Origin: Betaproteobacteria bacterium
GTDB taxonomy: Bacteria > Pseudomonadota > Gammaproteobacteria > Burkholderiales > Rhodocyclaceae
DNA: 64,000 bases
Assembly: GCA_016208415.1 (NCBI GenBank)
Contig: JACQYB010000014.1
Span: 1-64,000 of the forward strand
Direction: 5' to 3'
Below the pieces are notes generated by a model that was not told the origin of the DNA, made no database searches, and saw only the letters and a program-made list of their open reading frames with translations. A program made the position numbers and the translations under genes. Positions 39,724-51,183 of this stretch are shown here, piece after piece (the first letter of the stretch is position 1; every line of letters begins with the position of its first letter).

Positions 39724-40059
39724 TTAATAACGGCGCATCTGCGGCACGACTTGATGGGACCAGGCCGACATGCCGCCCGCCAGGTTGAAGATGCGGCCGA
39801 ACCCCTGCTGCTCCAGGAACATCGCCACCTGGAAGCTGCGCGCCCCATGCTGGCACACCACCACCACGTCAGCCTCGCGATCCAGTTCCACGAAGCGCGC
39901 GGGAACGCTGCGCATGGGCATGCTGCGCGCGCCTTCGATGCGTGAGACGTCGAATTCCCAGGACTCGCGCACGTCCAGCAGCAGCGGGCGGGCGCGGCCG
40001 CCGTCCGCCATCCAGTCGGACAGCTCCAGCGGCGAGATCTGGCGGATGCGGCCGAACAT
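39724..40059 (-). CDS. rhodanese-like domain protein
   Basis: A 111-residue single rhodanese domain with LLLDVRESWEF, GARSMPM and the active loop CQHGARS (Cys plus five more residues, typical of thiosulfate/persulfide rhodaneses). It ends RIFNLAGGMSAWS. Start ATG 40059 overlaps the upstream stop by one base (TGATG). It lies between the Pcm-like gene and tolC, a common betaproteobacterial order. Confidence 0.9.
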   Translation of the reverse strand: MFGRIRQISPLELSDWMADGGRARPLLLDVRESWEFDVSRIEGARSMPMRSVPARFVELDREADVVVVCQHGARSFQVAMFLEQQGFGRIFNLAGGMSAWSHQVVPQMRRY

Positions 40060-40712
40060 CAGAACACGAAACGGTCGCGGGGCCGGCTCGTGCGCAGCGG
40101 CGTCACCCAGGTCTCGAACAGCGACTCGGGCCTGAATGCCGCCTCGCCCACGCGCGTGACCAACTGCGCCGACATCACCGGCTCCTCGCCGACGAAGGCG
40201 AACAGGCGCCCGCCCGGCTTGAGCTGTTCGAGCATGGCGGAGGGCACCTCGGGCACGCCGGCGGCAACGATGATGACATCGTAGGGCGCGCGGGCCGGCC
40301 AGCCCGCCGAGCCGTCGCCCACCTCGACGACGGCATCCACCACCCCGGCGCGCACCAGGTTCTCCCGCGCGCGCTGCGCCAGCTCCGGCTCGATCTCCAC
40401 GCCGATGACGTGATCGGCCCTGGCCGCCACCAGCGCCATGAGGTGGCCCGAGCCCGCGCCCACCACCAGCACCTTGTCGGAATGGCGCAGGTGCAGCGCC
40501 TGCAGCAGGCGCGCCTCCACCTTGGGCTCCAGCATGGCTGCGCCATGGCCGAGCGGGATTTCCACATCGGCGAAAGCCAGGTTGCGATAGGCCGCAGGCA
40601 CGAAGTCCTCCCGCTTCACCATGAAGAGCAGATCGAGCACCTCCTGATCCAGCACCTCCCAGGGCCGGATCTGCTGCTCCACCATGTTGAACCGCGCCTT
40701 TTCCAGATCCAT
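40059..40712 (-). CDS. protein-L-isoaspartate O-methyltransferase-like protein
   Basis: A 217-residue SAM methyltransferase of the Pcm family. FNMVEQQIRPWEV, EDFVPAAYRNLAFADVEIPL, and motif I VLVVGAGSGHLMAL are present. True Pcm has DIGTGSGY with a conserved Ser/Thr-Gly block; here VVGAGSGH replaces it, so the substrate may differ from isoaspartate. Probably first gene of a three-gene operon with rhodanese and tolC. Confidence 0.88.
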   Translation of the reverse strand: MDLEKARFNMVEQQIRPWEVLDQEVLDLLFMVKREDFVPAAYRNLAFADVEIPLGHGAAMLEPKVEARLLQALHLRHSDKVLVVGAGSGHLMALVAARADHVIGVEIEPELAQRARENLVRAGVVDAVVEVGDGSAGWPARAPYDVIIVAAGVPEVPSAMLEQLKPGGRLFAFVGEEPVMSAQLVTRVGEAAFRPESLFETWVTPLRTSRPRDRFVF

Positions 40713-40771
40713 GGAACACCTCGATGTCAGAAAATTCCAATGCGCCAGGGAGTGCGCGCAAAAGCTTGATT

Positions 40772-40933
40772 TTATCCGACTGGACGCACCTTGAGCTGCC
40801 CGGCGGCGTCGTAGTCATGGCCCCACGTGCCCCGGTCAGGGTCGGCCCTGCGTTCGCGCCGGCCGCGGATGTCCCATTGCTGGGTGCGCACCACCTCGGG
40901 CGAGCTATAGCCGTTGAAGGTGGTGGTGGCCAC
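40772..40933 (-). pseudogene. Rhs/YD-repeat remnant
   Basis: About 53 residues ending at a stop show two Rhs-type blocks: TTTFNGY and WDIRGRRERRADPDRGTWGH followed by DYDAAGQL. This is the YD-repeat pattern of Rhs proteins, but nothing else of an Rhs gene (core end, toxin tip) is nearby. The open frame extends upstream only into sequence antisense to the hicB-like gene. It is best read as a decayed fragment. Confidence 0.6.
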
Positions 40934-41038
40934 GCGGTGTAAGCCCGGTGCCAGGCGTGGCGGCGGCACTGCCGCCTCTTCCTTCACGACCTGCGGTGGA
41001 ACATCATTACAATTAGTGCATGTGCGGCCCGCGGGGCG

Positions 41039-41066
41039 CGAACAAGCTCGCTGCGAGAAGTGTTCG
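41039..41066. repeat. nested hairpin upstream of hicB
   Basis: CGAACA (41039-41044) pairs with TGTTCG (41061-41066) around an inner CTCG-CTG-CGAG stem. It lies in the 461-base interval between the Pcm-like gene and hicB, which apart from the Rhs remnant holds no gene I can support. Confidence 0.45.
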
Positions 41067-41173
41067 TGCTCCCGTGTTTGCAGGCCCCTCATGTGCGCAC
41101 TTGTTCGTACCAGGACATCCCCCGGCTGCGGCATACGGGAGCGCGCTCGTGCGGCACCTCTGGAGTGAGCCTT

Positions 41174-41401
41174 ATGGAACATGTGATTCAGTTGCACATC
41201 GAGAAGCTGCCCGAAGGCGTGTATCTCGCCACCAGCGACGAGGTGCAGGGATTGGTGGCGCAAGGCCGCACGATTCAGGAAACCATCGAGATCGCGCGCG
41301 ACGTGGCCAGGAAGCTGATCGAGGCGCAGTCCGGCCCCAGCACCACGCCGCTGCCGCCGGCGCGCGAGGTGTTCGACTATCCGCTCATCGTCGCCACCTG
41401 A
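41174..41401 (+). CDS. hicB: HicB-family antitoxin-like protein
   Basis: A 75-residue protein with the partial RNase-H-like HicB fold: IQLHIEKLPEGVYLATSDEVQGLVAQG and the amphipathic helix TIQETIEIARDVARKL. No C-terminal DNA-binding domain is present, so it is the short form. The stop shares one base with the hicA ATG. Antitoxin-first order is the reverse of the classic hicAB but known. Confidence 0.85.
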   Translation: MEHVIQLHIEKLPEGVYLATSDEVQGLVAQGRTIQETIEIARDVARKLIEAQSGPSTTPLPPAREVFDYPLIVAT

Positions 41402-41625
41402 TGGGACGACTTGCAGGGTTCAGCTACCGGGAGATCGCCAGGCGGCTGAAGCAACTCGGCCTGGAGTTCCATCGCCAGGCCGCCGGCTCGCATGAGATCT
41501 GGTTCAATCCGGCGTTGAACCGCTACACCACAATCCCCAACCACCCCGGCGACATGCCCGAGGGCACGCTGCGCGCCATCCTCAAGCAGGCCGGCATCGA
41601 CGCCGAGACCTTCCTGCAGAAATAA
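41401..41625 (+). CDS. hicA: HicA-family mRNA interferase toxin-like protein
   Basis: A 74-residue protein with the double-stranded-RNA-binding-like HicA fold. YREIARRLKQLGLEFHRQAAGSHEIWF contains the catalytic His (GSHEIW) and TTIPNHPGDMPEGTLRAILKQAGI is the usual end. It appears intact and coupled to hicB; two tandem hairpins follow directly. Confidence 0.88.
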   Translation: MGRLAGFSYREIARRLKQLGLEFHRQAAGSHEIWFNPALNRYTTIPNHPGDMPEGTLRAILKQAGIDAETFLQK

Positions 41626-41688
41626 GTAACGCCCGCACGGGGCGGGCGTCCGGATTAGGTAACGCCCGCACGGCGCGGGCGTCCGGAT
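41626..41688 (+). terminator. two tandem hairpin repeats after hicA
   Basis: Unit GTAACGCCCGCACGG with GCGGGCGTCCGGAT (41626-41655) is repeated with one or two changes at 41659-41688, a 33-base period. Each unit folds as ACGCCCGC against GCGGGCGT. There is no T-run; termination or mRNA protection is inferred from position right after the hicA stop. Confidence 0.5.
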
Positions 41689-41784
41689 CTGGCATGCAGA
41701 TCAGCTGCTACTTGGCAAGTGTTGGGAGGAAGCTGTTTGCAGACGTAGAGCGCCACCTTGCTGCGCGCACGTGCCACCCGGCGA

Positions 41785-44700
41785 TCATTGCCGCCCCTCC
41801 GGTTCGCGCACCCGGTACCACGCCGCATACAGCGCCGGCAGGAACAGCACCGTCAGCAGGGTCGCCACCAGCAGCCCGCCCATGATGGCCACGGCCATGG
41901 GTCCGAAGAAAGCGCTGCGGGTCAGCGGGATCATGGCCAGGATGGCCGCCGCGGCGGTCAGTGCAATGGGCCGGAAGCGGCGCACCGTCGAGTCGATGAC
42001 GGCCTCCCAGGTGGCTTTGCCCGCGGCCTCGTCCTGCTCGATCTGATCCACCAGGATGACCGAGTTGCGCATGATCATCCCCGAAAGCGCGATGGTCCCC
42101 AGCATGGCGACGAAGCCGAACGGCTTGCCGAAGGCCAGCAGCGCCAGCGTCACGCCGATGAGCCCCAGCGGCGCCGTGAGCACCACCAGCATCACCCGCG
42201 GGAAGCTCTGCAACTGCAGCATCAGCACGGTGAACACCACCAGGATGAACAGCGGCATGCCCGCCGCCACCGACGAGGCGCCCTTGGCGCTTTCCTCCAC
42301 GGCGCCGCCCACTTCGATGCGATAGCCCACGGGAAGCCGCTGGCGCACCTCGTGCAGGGCCGCCTCCACCCGGGCGCTCGCCACCGGCGCCTGCACCCCG
42401 CCGTAGACGTTGGCGCGCACGGTGATGGCCGGCAGGCGGTTGCGCCGCCACACGATGCCCTCCTCGAAGCCGTATTCGAGGCGGGCGATCTGGGCCAGGG
42501 GCACGGCCGTGCCGGCGCGGGTGGGCACCGCCAGGTCGGCGAGCTGCGACAGGCGGGTGCGCTCGTCGCCGGCGCCGCGCAGTTGCACGTCGATGAGCTC
42601 CGTGCCCTCGCGGAACTGGGTGATGGCCTGGCCGTCCAGGGAGGTGTTGAGGAAGGCGGCCAGGTCCGCGGAACTCACGCCCAGCAGGCGCGCCTTGTCC
42701 TGATCCACGGCGATGCGGATCACCTTCACGGCGTCGTCGGTGTCGAACTGGACGTTGGAGAGCTGCGGGTTGGCGCGCATCACCTGCGCCACCTCGCCGG
42801 CCAGGCCGCGCAGGGTGGCCAACTCCGGCCCGCTCACCCGGAACTGCACCGGGAAGCCCACCGGTGGCCCGTTCTCCAGCCGCGTGATGCTGGCGTGCAG
42901 GCCCGGGAAGTCTTCGTCGAACAGGCGGATCAGGCGCGCCCGCAGTTGCTCCCGTGCCTGCGGCCCGGCGGTGAGGACGACGAACTGGGCGAAGTGGTCG
43001 AGCGCCAGTTGCTGCTCCAGCGGCAGGTAGAAGCGCGGGCTGCCGCTGCCCACCCACGCCACGTAGTTCTCGATGCCCGGCTCGGCGGCCAGAATCGTCT
43101 CCAGCCGCCGCACCTCGGCGTCGGTGGCGGCATGGGAGCTGCCCTCGGGCAGGCGCAGGTCCACCAGCAGCTCGGGGCGCGTGGAATCGGGGAAGAACTG
43201 CTTGGGCACCTGGCCGAAGCCCCACACCGCCACGCCGAAGGCCAGCAGCGTGGCGACGATCACGGTCTTGCGCCGGCGCACGCACCAGGTCACCGCGGCG
43301 CGCAGGCGGCGGTAGAAGCGGGTGTCGTAGTGCTCGTGCTCCGGCTGTTCGTGGCCCGGGCCACGCAGCTTGCCTGCGTCGCCGCCAGGCTGCGGCAGCA
43401 GCCGGTAGCCCAGGTAGGGCACGAACACCACCGCCGCCACCCACGACACCAGCAGCGCGATCACCGTCACCTGGAACAGCGAGCGGGTGTATTCGCCGGT
43501 GGTCGAGGCGGCCGTGGCAATGGGCAGGAAACCCGCCGCCGTCACCAGCGTGCCCGAAAGCATGGGCGCGGCGGTGCTGGTGTAGGCGTAGCTGGCGGCT
43601 CGCACGCGGTCCCAGCCCTGCTCCATCTTGGTGGCCATCATCTCCACGGCGATGATGGCGTCGTCCACCAGCAATCCCAGGGAGAGGATGAGCGCGCCCA
43701 GCGAGATCTTGTGCAGGCCGACGTCGAACAGATGCATGAACAGGAAGGTGACGGCCAGCACCACGGGAATGGACACCGCCACCACCACGCCGGTGCGCAG
43801 CCCCAGGGACAGCAGGCTCACCGCCAACACGATGGCCACCGCCTCGGCCAGTGAGCGCACGAACTCGTTGACCGAGCGTTGCACCGCCCGCGGCTGGCTG
43901 GAGATGGTGTGCATTTCCAGCCCCACCGGCAGCCGGGTGCGGACCTGCTCCACCGCCTGTTCCAGATTGCGGCCAAGAGCGATGATATCCCCGCCCGCGG
44001 CCATGGACACGCCCACTCCCAACGCGTCGCGGCCCATGTAGCGCAGCCGCGGCGCCGGCGGGTCCACCGTGCCGCGCCACACCCGGGCGATGTCGCCGAG
44101 GCGCAGGCTGCGCCCGCCGGCGCGGATCACGGTGTCGCGGATGGGCTCCAGCGCATCAAAGCCGCCGCTGACCCGCAGGCGGATGTTGTCCTGCGAGGTG
44201 TGGAAGGCGCCCTGCGCCGCCACCGCGTTCTGCTGCTGCAGCGTCGCCATGATGCTGGCCACATCCACACCCAGGGTGGCCAGGCGCGTGTTCGACAGTT
44301 CGACGAAGATGCGGCTCTCCTGCTCGCCGAAGAAATCCACCCGTGCCACGCTCGGCACCCGCAGCAGCTCGGCCCGCGCCATCTCGGCCTGCTGCTTGAG
44401 TTGCGCCCAGGAGTAGCCCTCGCCCACCAGGGCGTAGAGGTTGCCGAAGACGTCGCCGAACTCGTCGTTGAAGCTCGGGCCCTCGACGCCGCGGGGCAGG
44501 CGGTTGCGGATGTCGCCGATCTTCTTGCGCACCTGGTACCACACCTCCGGCACCTGGCGGGGCGGCACGTCGCCGCGCACCATCACGAACACCAGCGATT
44601 CGCCGGCGCGGGAGTAGCTGCGCAGGAAGTCCAGTTGCGGCAGTTCCTGCAGCTTCTTCTCGATGCGGTCGGTGACCTGGCGTTCCACCTCCTCGGCCGA

Positions 44701-44871
44701 GGCGCCCGGCCAGCCGGTGCGCACCACCATGGCCTTGAAGGTGAAGGGCGGATCCTCGGACTGGCCGAGGCGGGTGTAGGACAGGGCGCCGATGACGGTC
44801 AGCGCCACCATGAAATAGAGCACCAGCGCGCGATGGCGCAGGCCCCACTCGGAGAGGTTGAAGCGGCGCAT
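41785..44871 (-). CDS. RND efflux transporter permease
   Basis: A 1028-residue inner-membrane proton/drug antiporter of the HAE/AcrB-like RND family. The start MRRFNLSEWGLRHRALVLYFM leads to the first membrane helix; the TM4 motif LLVDDAIIAVEMMATKMEQG with the two Asp residues of the proton path is intact, and the second half repeats the pattern (LSGMIMRNSVILVDQIEQD). The 22 residues before 44871 are a Pro/Arg run from the neighbour's repeat in another frame. It sits one base after the fusion-protein stop, in a TetR-controlled operon. Confidence 0.93.
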   Translation of the reverse strand: MRRFNLSEWGLRHRALVLYFMVALTVIGALSYTRLGQSEDPPFTFKAMVVRTGWPGASAEEVERQVTDRIEKKLQELPQLDFLRSYSRAGESLVFVMVRGDVPPRQVPEVWYQVRKKIGDIRNRLPRGVEGPSFNDEFGDVFGNLYALVGEGYSWAQLKQQAEMARAELLRVPSVARVDFFGEQESRIFVELSNTRLATLGVDVASIMATLQQQNAVAAQGAFHTSQDNIRLRVSGGFDALEPIRDTVIRAGGRSLRLGDIARVWRGTVDPPAPRLRYMGRDALGVGVSMAAGGDIIALGRNLEQAVEQVRTRLPVGLEMHTISSQPRAVQRSVNEFVRSLAEAVAIVLAVSLLSLGLRTGVVVAVSIPVVLAVTFLFMHLFDVGLHKISLGALILSLGLLVDDAIIAVEMMATKMEQGWDRVRAASYAYTSTAAPMLSGTLVTAAGFLPIATAASTTGEYTRSLFQVTVIALLVSWVAAVVFVPYLGYRLLPQPGGDAGKLRGPGHEQPEHEHYDTRFYRRLRAAVTWCVRRRKTVIVATLLAFGVAVWGFGQVPKQFFPDSTRPELLVDLRLPEGSSHAATDAEVRRLETILAAEPGIENYVAWVGSGSPRFYLPLEQQLALDHFAQFVVLTAGPQAREQLRARLIRLFDEDFPGLHASITRLENGPPVGFPVQFRVSGPELATLRGLAGEVAQVMRANPQLSNVQFDTDDAVKVIRIAVDQDKARLLGVSSADLAAFLNTSLDGQAITQFREGTELIDVQLRGAGDERTRLSQLADLAVPTRAGTAVPLAQIARLEYGFEEGIVWRRNRLPAITVRANVYGGVQAPVASARVEAALHEVRQRLPVGYRIEVGGAVEESAKGASSVAAGMPLFILVVFTVLMLQLQSFPRVMLVVLTAPLGLIGVTLALLAFGKPFGFVAMLGTIALSGMIMRNSVILVDQIEQDEAAGKATWEAVIDSTVRRFRPIALTAAAAILAMIPLTRSAFFGPMAVAIMGGLLVATLLTVLFLPALYAAWYRVREPEGRQ

Positions 44872-44872
44872 G

Positions 44873-46108
44873 TCAGGGGCGGGCGGCGGTCGGGGCGGTC
44901 GGGGCGGTCGGGGCGGTCGGGGCGGACGGGGCGCCATTCACCGGCGCACCGCCCGGCCCGGCCGCCAGCGGCCGTACCTTGTCGCCGGCGGTGAGCTTGT
45001 GGCCGCCCACCGTCACCACCCGCTCGCCCTCGGCAAGGCCCGCAAGGATCACCACGCCGTCCTCGCGGTAAGCGCCCACTTCCACCGGTCGCAGCGCCAC
45101 CTGGCTGGTCTGGGGATCCACCACCCACACGCTGGCGGCGCCCTGCAGCGCCACCACCGCCGTGGCCGGCAGCAAGGCCACCGCCCGCGGCCCGGCAGCG
45201 GCGAAGGCCACGCTGGCCGTGGCGCCCAGCGCCACCTCCTGGTCCGCGCCCAGCGCCACCCCCCGCTCCCTGCCTGGCGCCACGTCCGCGCCGGCGCCCG
45301 CCAGCGCCACCTTGACGGCGAAGGTGCGGGTGGCGGCGTCCGCCATCGGCGCCACTTCTCGCACCTGGCCGCGCAGCACCCGCGCCGGGTTGGACCACAG
45401 CCGCACCTGCGCCGCCTGGCCGGGGCGCACGCCCGCCAGCCGGCCTTCCGGCACGGCGATGACCACTTCCTTTTCCCCTTCCCGCGCCAGGCGCAGCACC
45501 GCCTGACCGGCCGCCAGCACCTGCCCCGGCTCGGCCAGCACGGCGCTCACCACGCCGTCGTGGTCGGCGCGCAGCACGGTGTAGGCGGCGGCGTTGGCAC
45601 TCACTTCGGCCTGGGCCCGCGTCGCTTCCCAGCGCGCCTGGGCGGCGCGCTGGGCGTTTTCGCGTTGTTCCAGGGCCTGGGCGCTGACGAACTGGCGCTC
45701 GCGCAGGCCGCGGTAGCGCTCCAGTTCGGCGCGCGCCAGATCCCGCTCCGAAGCCGCAGCGGCCAGTTGCGCCCGGGCCGCCGCGGCCGCCAGGGCGTTG
45801 TCGCCGGGGTCGAGCCGGGCCAGGACATCGCCCGCCCGCACCCGCGCCCCCACATCCACCGTCCGGGCGACCATCTTGCCCGCCACGCGAAACGACAGCA
45901 GCGTTTCGTGGCGCGGGCGCACCTCGCCGGAATAGGCGGCCACCACGCCCGTCCCCGGGGCGCCCACGACGGTGGTGAGCACGACGCGCTCCGGCGCGGC
46001 GGGCGGCGGCGCCTCGCCGCAGGCGGCCAGCAGCGCCACAGTGACAAGCTGCGCCATGGCGACCCGCGACAAACCGGTCCCGAGAGGCCGGCGATGGGTG
46101 GATTTCAT
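44873..46108 (-). CDS. RND efflux membrane fusion lipoprotein
   Basis: A 411-residue periplasmic adaptor. The signal sequence ends VALLAACGEAP with a lipobox, so it is lipid-anchored. Lipoyl halves (VDVGARVRAGDVLARLDPGD; ADHDGVVSAVLAEPGQVL), a short helical hairpin and the beta-barrel region (GVRPGQAAQVRLWSNP; RTFAVKVAL) fit AcrA/MdtA-type proteins. The start at 46108 shares bases with the tetR stop (ATGA), so all three genes are coupled. The tail is a 9-bp repeat array. Confidence 0.9.
   Translation of the reverse strand: MKSTHRRPLGTGLSRVAMAQLVTVALLAACGEAPPPAAPERVVLTTVVGAPGTGVVAAYSGEVRPRHETLLSFRVAGKMVARTVDVGARVRAGDVLARLDPGDNALAAAAARAQLAAAASERDLARAELERYRGLRERQFVSAQALEQRENAQRAAQARWEATRAQAEVSANAAAYTVLRADHDGVVSAVLAEPGQVLAAGQAVLRLAREGEKEVVIAVPEGRLAGVRPGQAAQVRLWSNPARVLRGQVREVAPMADAATRTFAVKVALAGAGADVAPGRERGVALGADQEVALGATASVAFAAAGPRAVALLPATAVVALQGAASVWVVDPQTSQVALRPVEVGAYREDGVVILAGLAEGERVVTVGGHKLTAGDKVRPLAAGPGGAPVNGAPSAPTAPTAPTAPTAARP
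44888..44932 (-). repeat. 9-bp in-frame tandem repeat in the fusion-protein gene
   Basis: Five units of GGTCGGGGC (last one GGACGGGGC) encode a Pro-Thr-Ala type repeat at the C-terminus of the RND membrane fusion protein. The unit is a multiple of three, so copy changes keep the frame. Confidence 0.8.
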
Positions 46109-46776
46109 GTTGGCGTCTCCCCGCCCCGGGCCGACTCGGGCGCCAGGGCTCGCAGGATGAAGTCGATGCAGGATTCCAGGTAGGCTTCGGGCGGGCCGTC
46201 GGTGCAGCCGCAGGGTACGAAGGAATGTCGCCACACCGCCAGCATGAGCACCGGCGCAAACAGGATGCTCAGCGTGGGTTCGAGCTCGCAGCGACGAAAC
46301 TCGCCACGCGCCATGCCCAGTTCCAGCGCCTGCCCCAACAGGCGGTGGCCGCGCACGATGACCTCGTCGTGGTAGAAGCGGGCGATCTGCGGGAAGTTGC
46401 GCGCCTCGGCGATCATCAGCTTGGGCAGGCCGCCCACCTTCTGCGCCCCCACCAGTTCCCACCAGCCACGCAGCAGGTCGGCCAGCAACTGCGCCGCCGA
46501 ACCCCCGTGGCCGGCCGCCAGCCGCTCGCCCTGCTCCAGCGCCGGCAACAGGCCTTCGCGGATCACCGCCTGGAACAGCGCCTCCTTACCCGAAAAGTAG
46601 AGATAGACGGTGCCCTTGGACACCCCGGCCCGGGCGGCCACGTCCTCCAGCCGCGTGGCGGCGTAGCCGCGCTCGACGAACAGTTCCAGCGCGGCGCTCA
46701 CCAGTTCCGAAGGTCGCGCCTCGCGGCGGCGCCGACGTGGAGCGGTATCGGCAGGGGAGGGATCGCTTGGGTGCAC
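46105..46776 (-). CDS. TetR/AcrR-family repressor of the RND operon
   Basis: A 223-residue regulator. The HTH is GYAATRLEDVAARAGVSKGT followed by VYLYFSGKEALF (residues ~33-65). The C-terminal part is the ligand/dimer domain of the AcrR C-terminal type. It is the first gene of the tetR-adaptor-permease operon, and a 14-bp palindrome lies 17 bases upstream, so autoregulation and repression of the pump are likely. Confidence 0.9.
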   Translation of the reverse strand: MHPSDPSPADTAPRRRRREARPSELVSAALELFVERGYAATRLEDVAARAGVSKGTVYLYFSGKEALFQAVIREGLLPALEQGERLAAGHGGSAAQLLADLLRGWWELVGAQKVGGLPKLMIAEARNFPQIARFYHDEVIVRGHRLLGQALELGMARGEFRRCELEPTLSILFAPVLMLAVWRHSFVPCGCTDGPPEAYLESCIDFILRALAPESARGGETPT

Positions 46777-46793
46777 GGCTTGCCGCAGTGGTG

Positions 46794-46807
46794 ACTGACC
46801 GGTCAGT
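46794..46807. promoter_or_regulatory. putative TetR operator
   Basis: Perfect 14-bp palindrome ACTGACCGGTCAGT upstream of the tetR gene. It is of the size and type bound by TetR/AcrR dimers. It is the only such palindrome in this gap. Confidence 0.65.
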
Positions 46808-47038
46808 AATGTAGGCGGCGGGCCGCCCGGATGTCAAGGCTGGCCGCGGGGGCTCAAGGTACATGGCTCCTGGACGTAAGCAAGATGGACGAGATCTGTG
46901 CATGGGTCCGGATGTCGGGTCGGCCGTCACGCCGCCCCCAACCCACAGGCGCGACCTTGATCTGCCGCGTGGAAAGCCGGAACAATGCGTGGCAACATCA
47001 CCTTTCGGGGACGGCCACCGCTGCCGGGATGACTGAGC

Positions 47039-50305
<3,267 letters not shown>

Positions 50306-50313
50306 CAGGGCGT

Positions 50314-50361
50314 GCCGGCGTGCCTCCAGCGCCGCCGGCGTGCCTCCAGCGCCGCCGGCGT
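50314..50361. repeat. 20-bp direct repeat after the hybrid kinase
   Basis: GCCGGCGTGCCTCCAGCGCC occurs twice in tandem (50314-50333, 50334-50353) followed by a partial third copy. It is in the noncoding gap between the convergent kinase and small membrane protein genes. Confidence 0.7.
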
Positions 50362-50373
50362 GACGCCCGGCCA

Positions 50374-50685
50374 TCAGCCCCGGTCGCCGTCCTCCGACCC
50401 GACATCGCGGATCGCGTCGCCCTCGACCACCCGTCCTCCGCGCGCGGGCCGCTGCATCTCGCGCACCTGCCGGCGCAGTTCCCGCGTCTTCCACCACAGG
50501 TAGACGCCGACCACCAGCGCCACGGCCACCACCAGCGCGAATACCAGCAGCGACGCCATGAAGGCCACCACCAGCAGCACCGCGCCGGCGGCAAACGACA
50601 GCAGCCTGCCCATCCAGCCCGGGGCCTGCACGCGAGATCCTCCGCGCCGCCCTTCCAGCCTCGCTGGCTCTTCGTCCAATGCCAT
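50374..50685 (-). CDS. small two-helix membrane protein
   Basis: A 103-residue protein: a charged N-terminus (MALDEEPARLEGRRGG), a hydrophobic double segment (LLSFAAGAVLLVVAFMASLL and FALVVAVALVVGVYLW), then a basic linker and an acidic end. The start at 50685 has an AGGAC ribosome site; ATG 50700 is the alternative. It resembles short conserved proteins of Rhodocyclales, as far as I recall, with no known function. Confidence 0.65.
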   Translation of the reverse strand: MALDEEPARLEGRRGGSRVQAPGWMGRLLSFAAGAVLLVVAFMASLLVFALVVAVALVVGVYLWWKTRELRRQVREMQRPARGGRVVEGDAIRDVGSEDGDRG

Positions 50686-50887
50686 TGCAGTCCTGCCCAA
50701 AACGCCCCGGCACCCACCGGGATCCTCGCCATGATAAGGGATGATGGGCGCCGGGGCGGTACGGGCCGCCGGGCCTGCTCACCGGGCCCCAGGTGGCCGA
50801 ACGGATCGCCCGGGCCAAGGGCGAGCCGCTGGACGATCCGGGGCAGGCAAACCGCTGCCCATCATCGAATACCTCGACGACCAGCCC

Positions 50888-51062
50888 GCCTTCGCCCACG
50901 CTCACCGGATGGGTGAGCCCGCTACGCGCCCGATTGCGCGCCTGCCGGGCCGTCTGGCGGCGTTGCGCATCAAAGCGGGGGGCGGCCCCGCGGCCTCGTC
51001 GCGCCTTGCCAGCCGACCCGGCAGGCCCACACTCGGGCGCGTTCAACCGAGGAATCGAGGTT
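50888..51062 (+). mobile_element. foldback (MITE-like) element, copy A, left end diverged
   Basis: Shares about 175 bases with 61238-61413 and, in reverse, with 54045-54184. The right end TCAACCGAGGAATCGAGGTT is a diverged version of the 20-bp terminal repeat of copy C; no left terminal repeat is seen. The core is self-complementary (CGCGCCCGATT to GCCTGCCGGG on the left, CCCGGCAGGC to TCGGGCGCG on the right). The interval 50686-51183 contains no intact gene; a short decayed reading frame at 50740-50890 was not recognised. Confidence 0.7.
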
Positions 51063-51183
51063 AAATGAGGTTTTTGGAATCATGTTCCACATCGAAAACT
51101 GCGCCGGCTTCGGCACCCGGCTGGCGCTGACCGAGCACTGAGACGGGCTTCGCGGGCGGATTGCCGCCCCCCACCACCACGAC

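Noticed and set aside
41020..41170. Small plus-strand frame starting MCGPRGANKLAARS as a gene
   Set aside because: It runs out of frame through hicB, has no ribosome site and no recognisable domain.
40772..41263. 163-residue minus-strand open frame as a full gene
   Set aside because: Only the last ~53 residues resemble an Rhs repeat; the rest is antisense to hicB and its leader.
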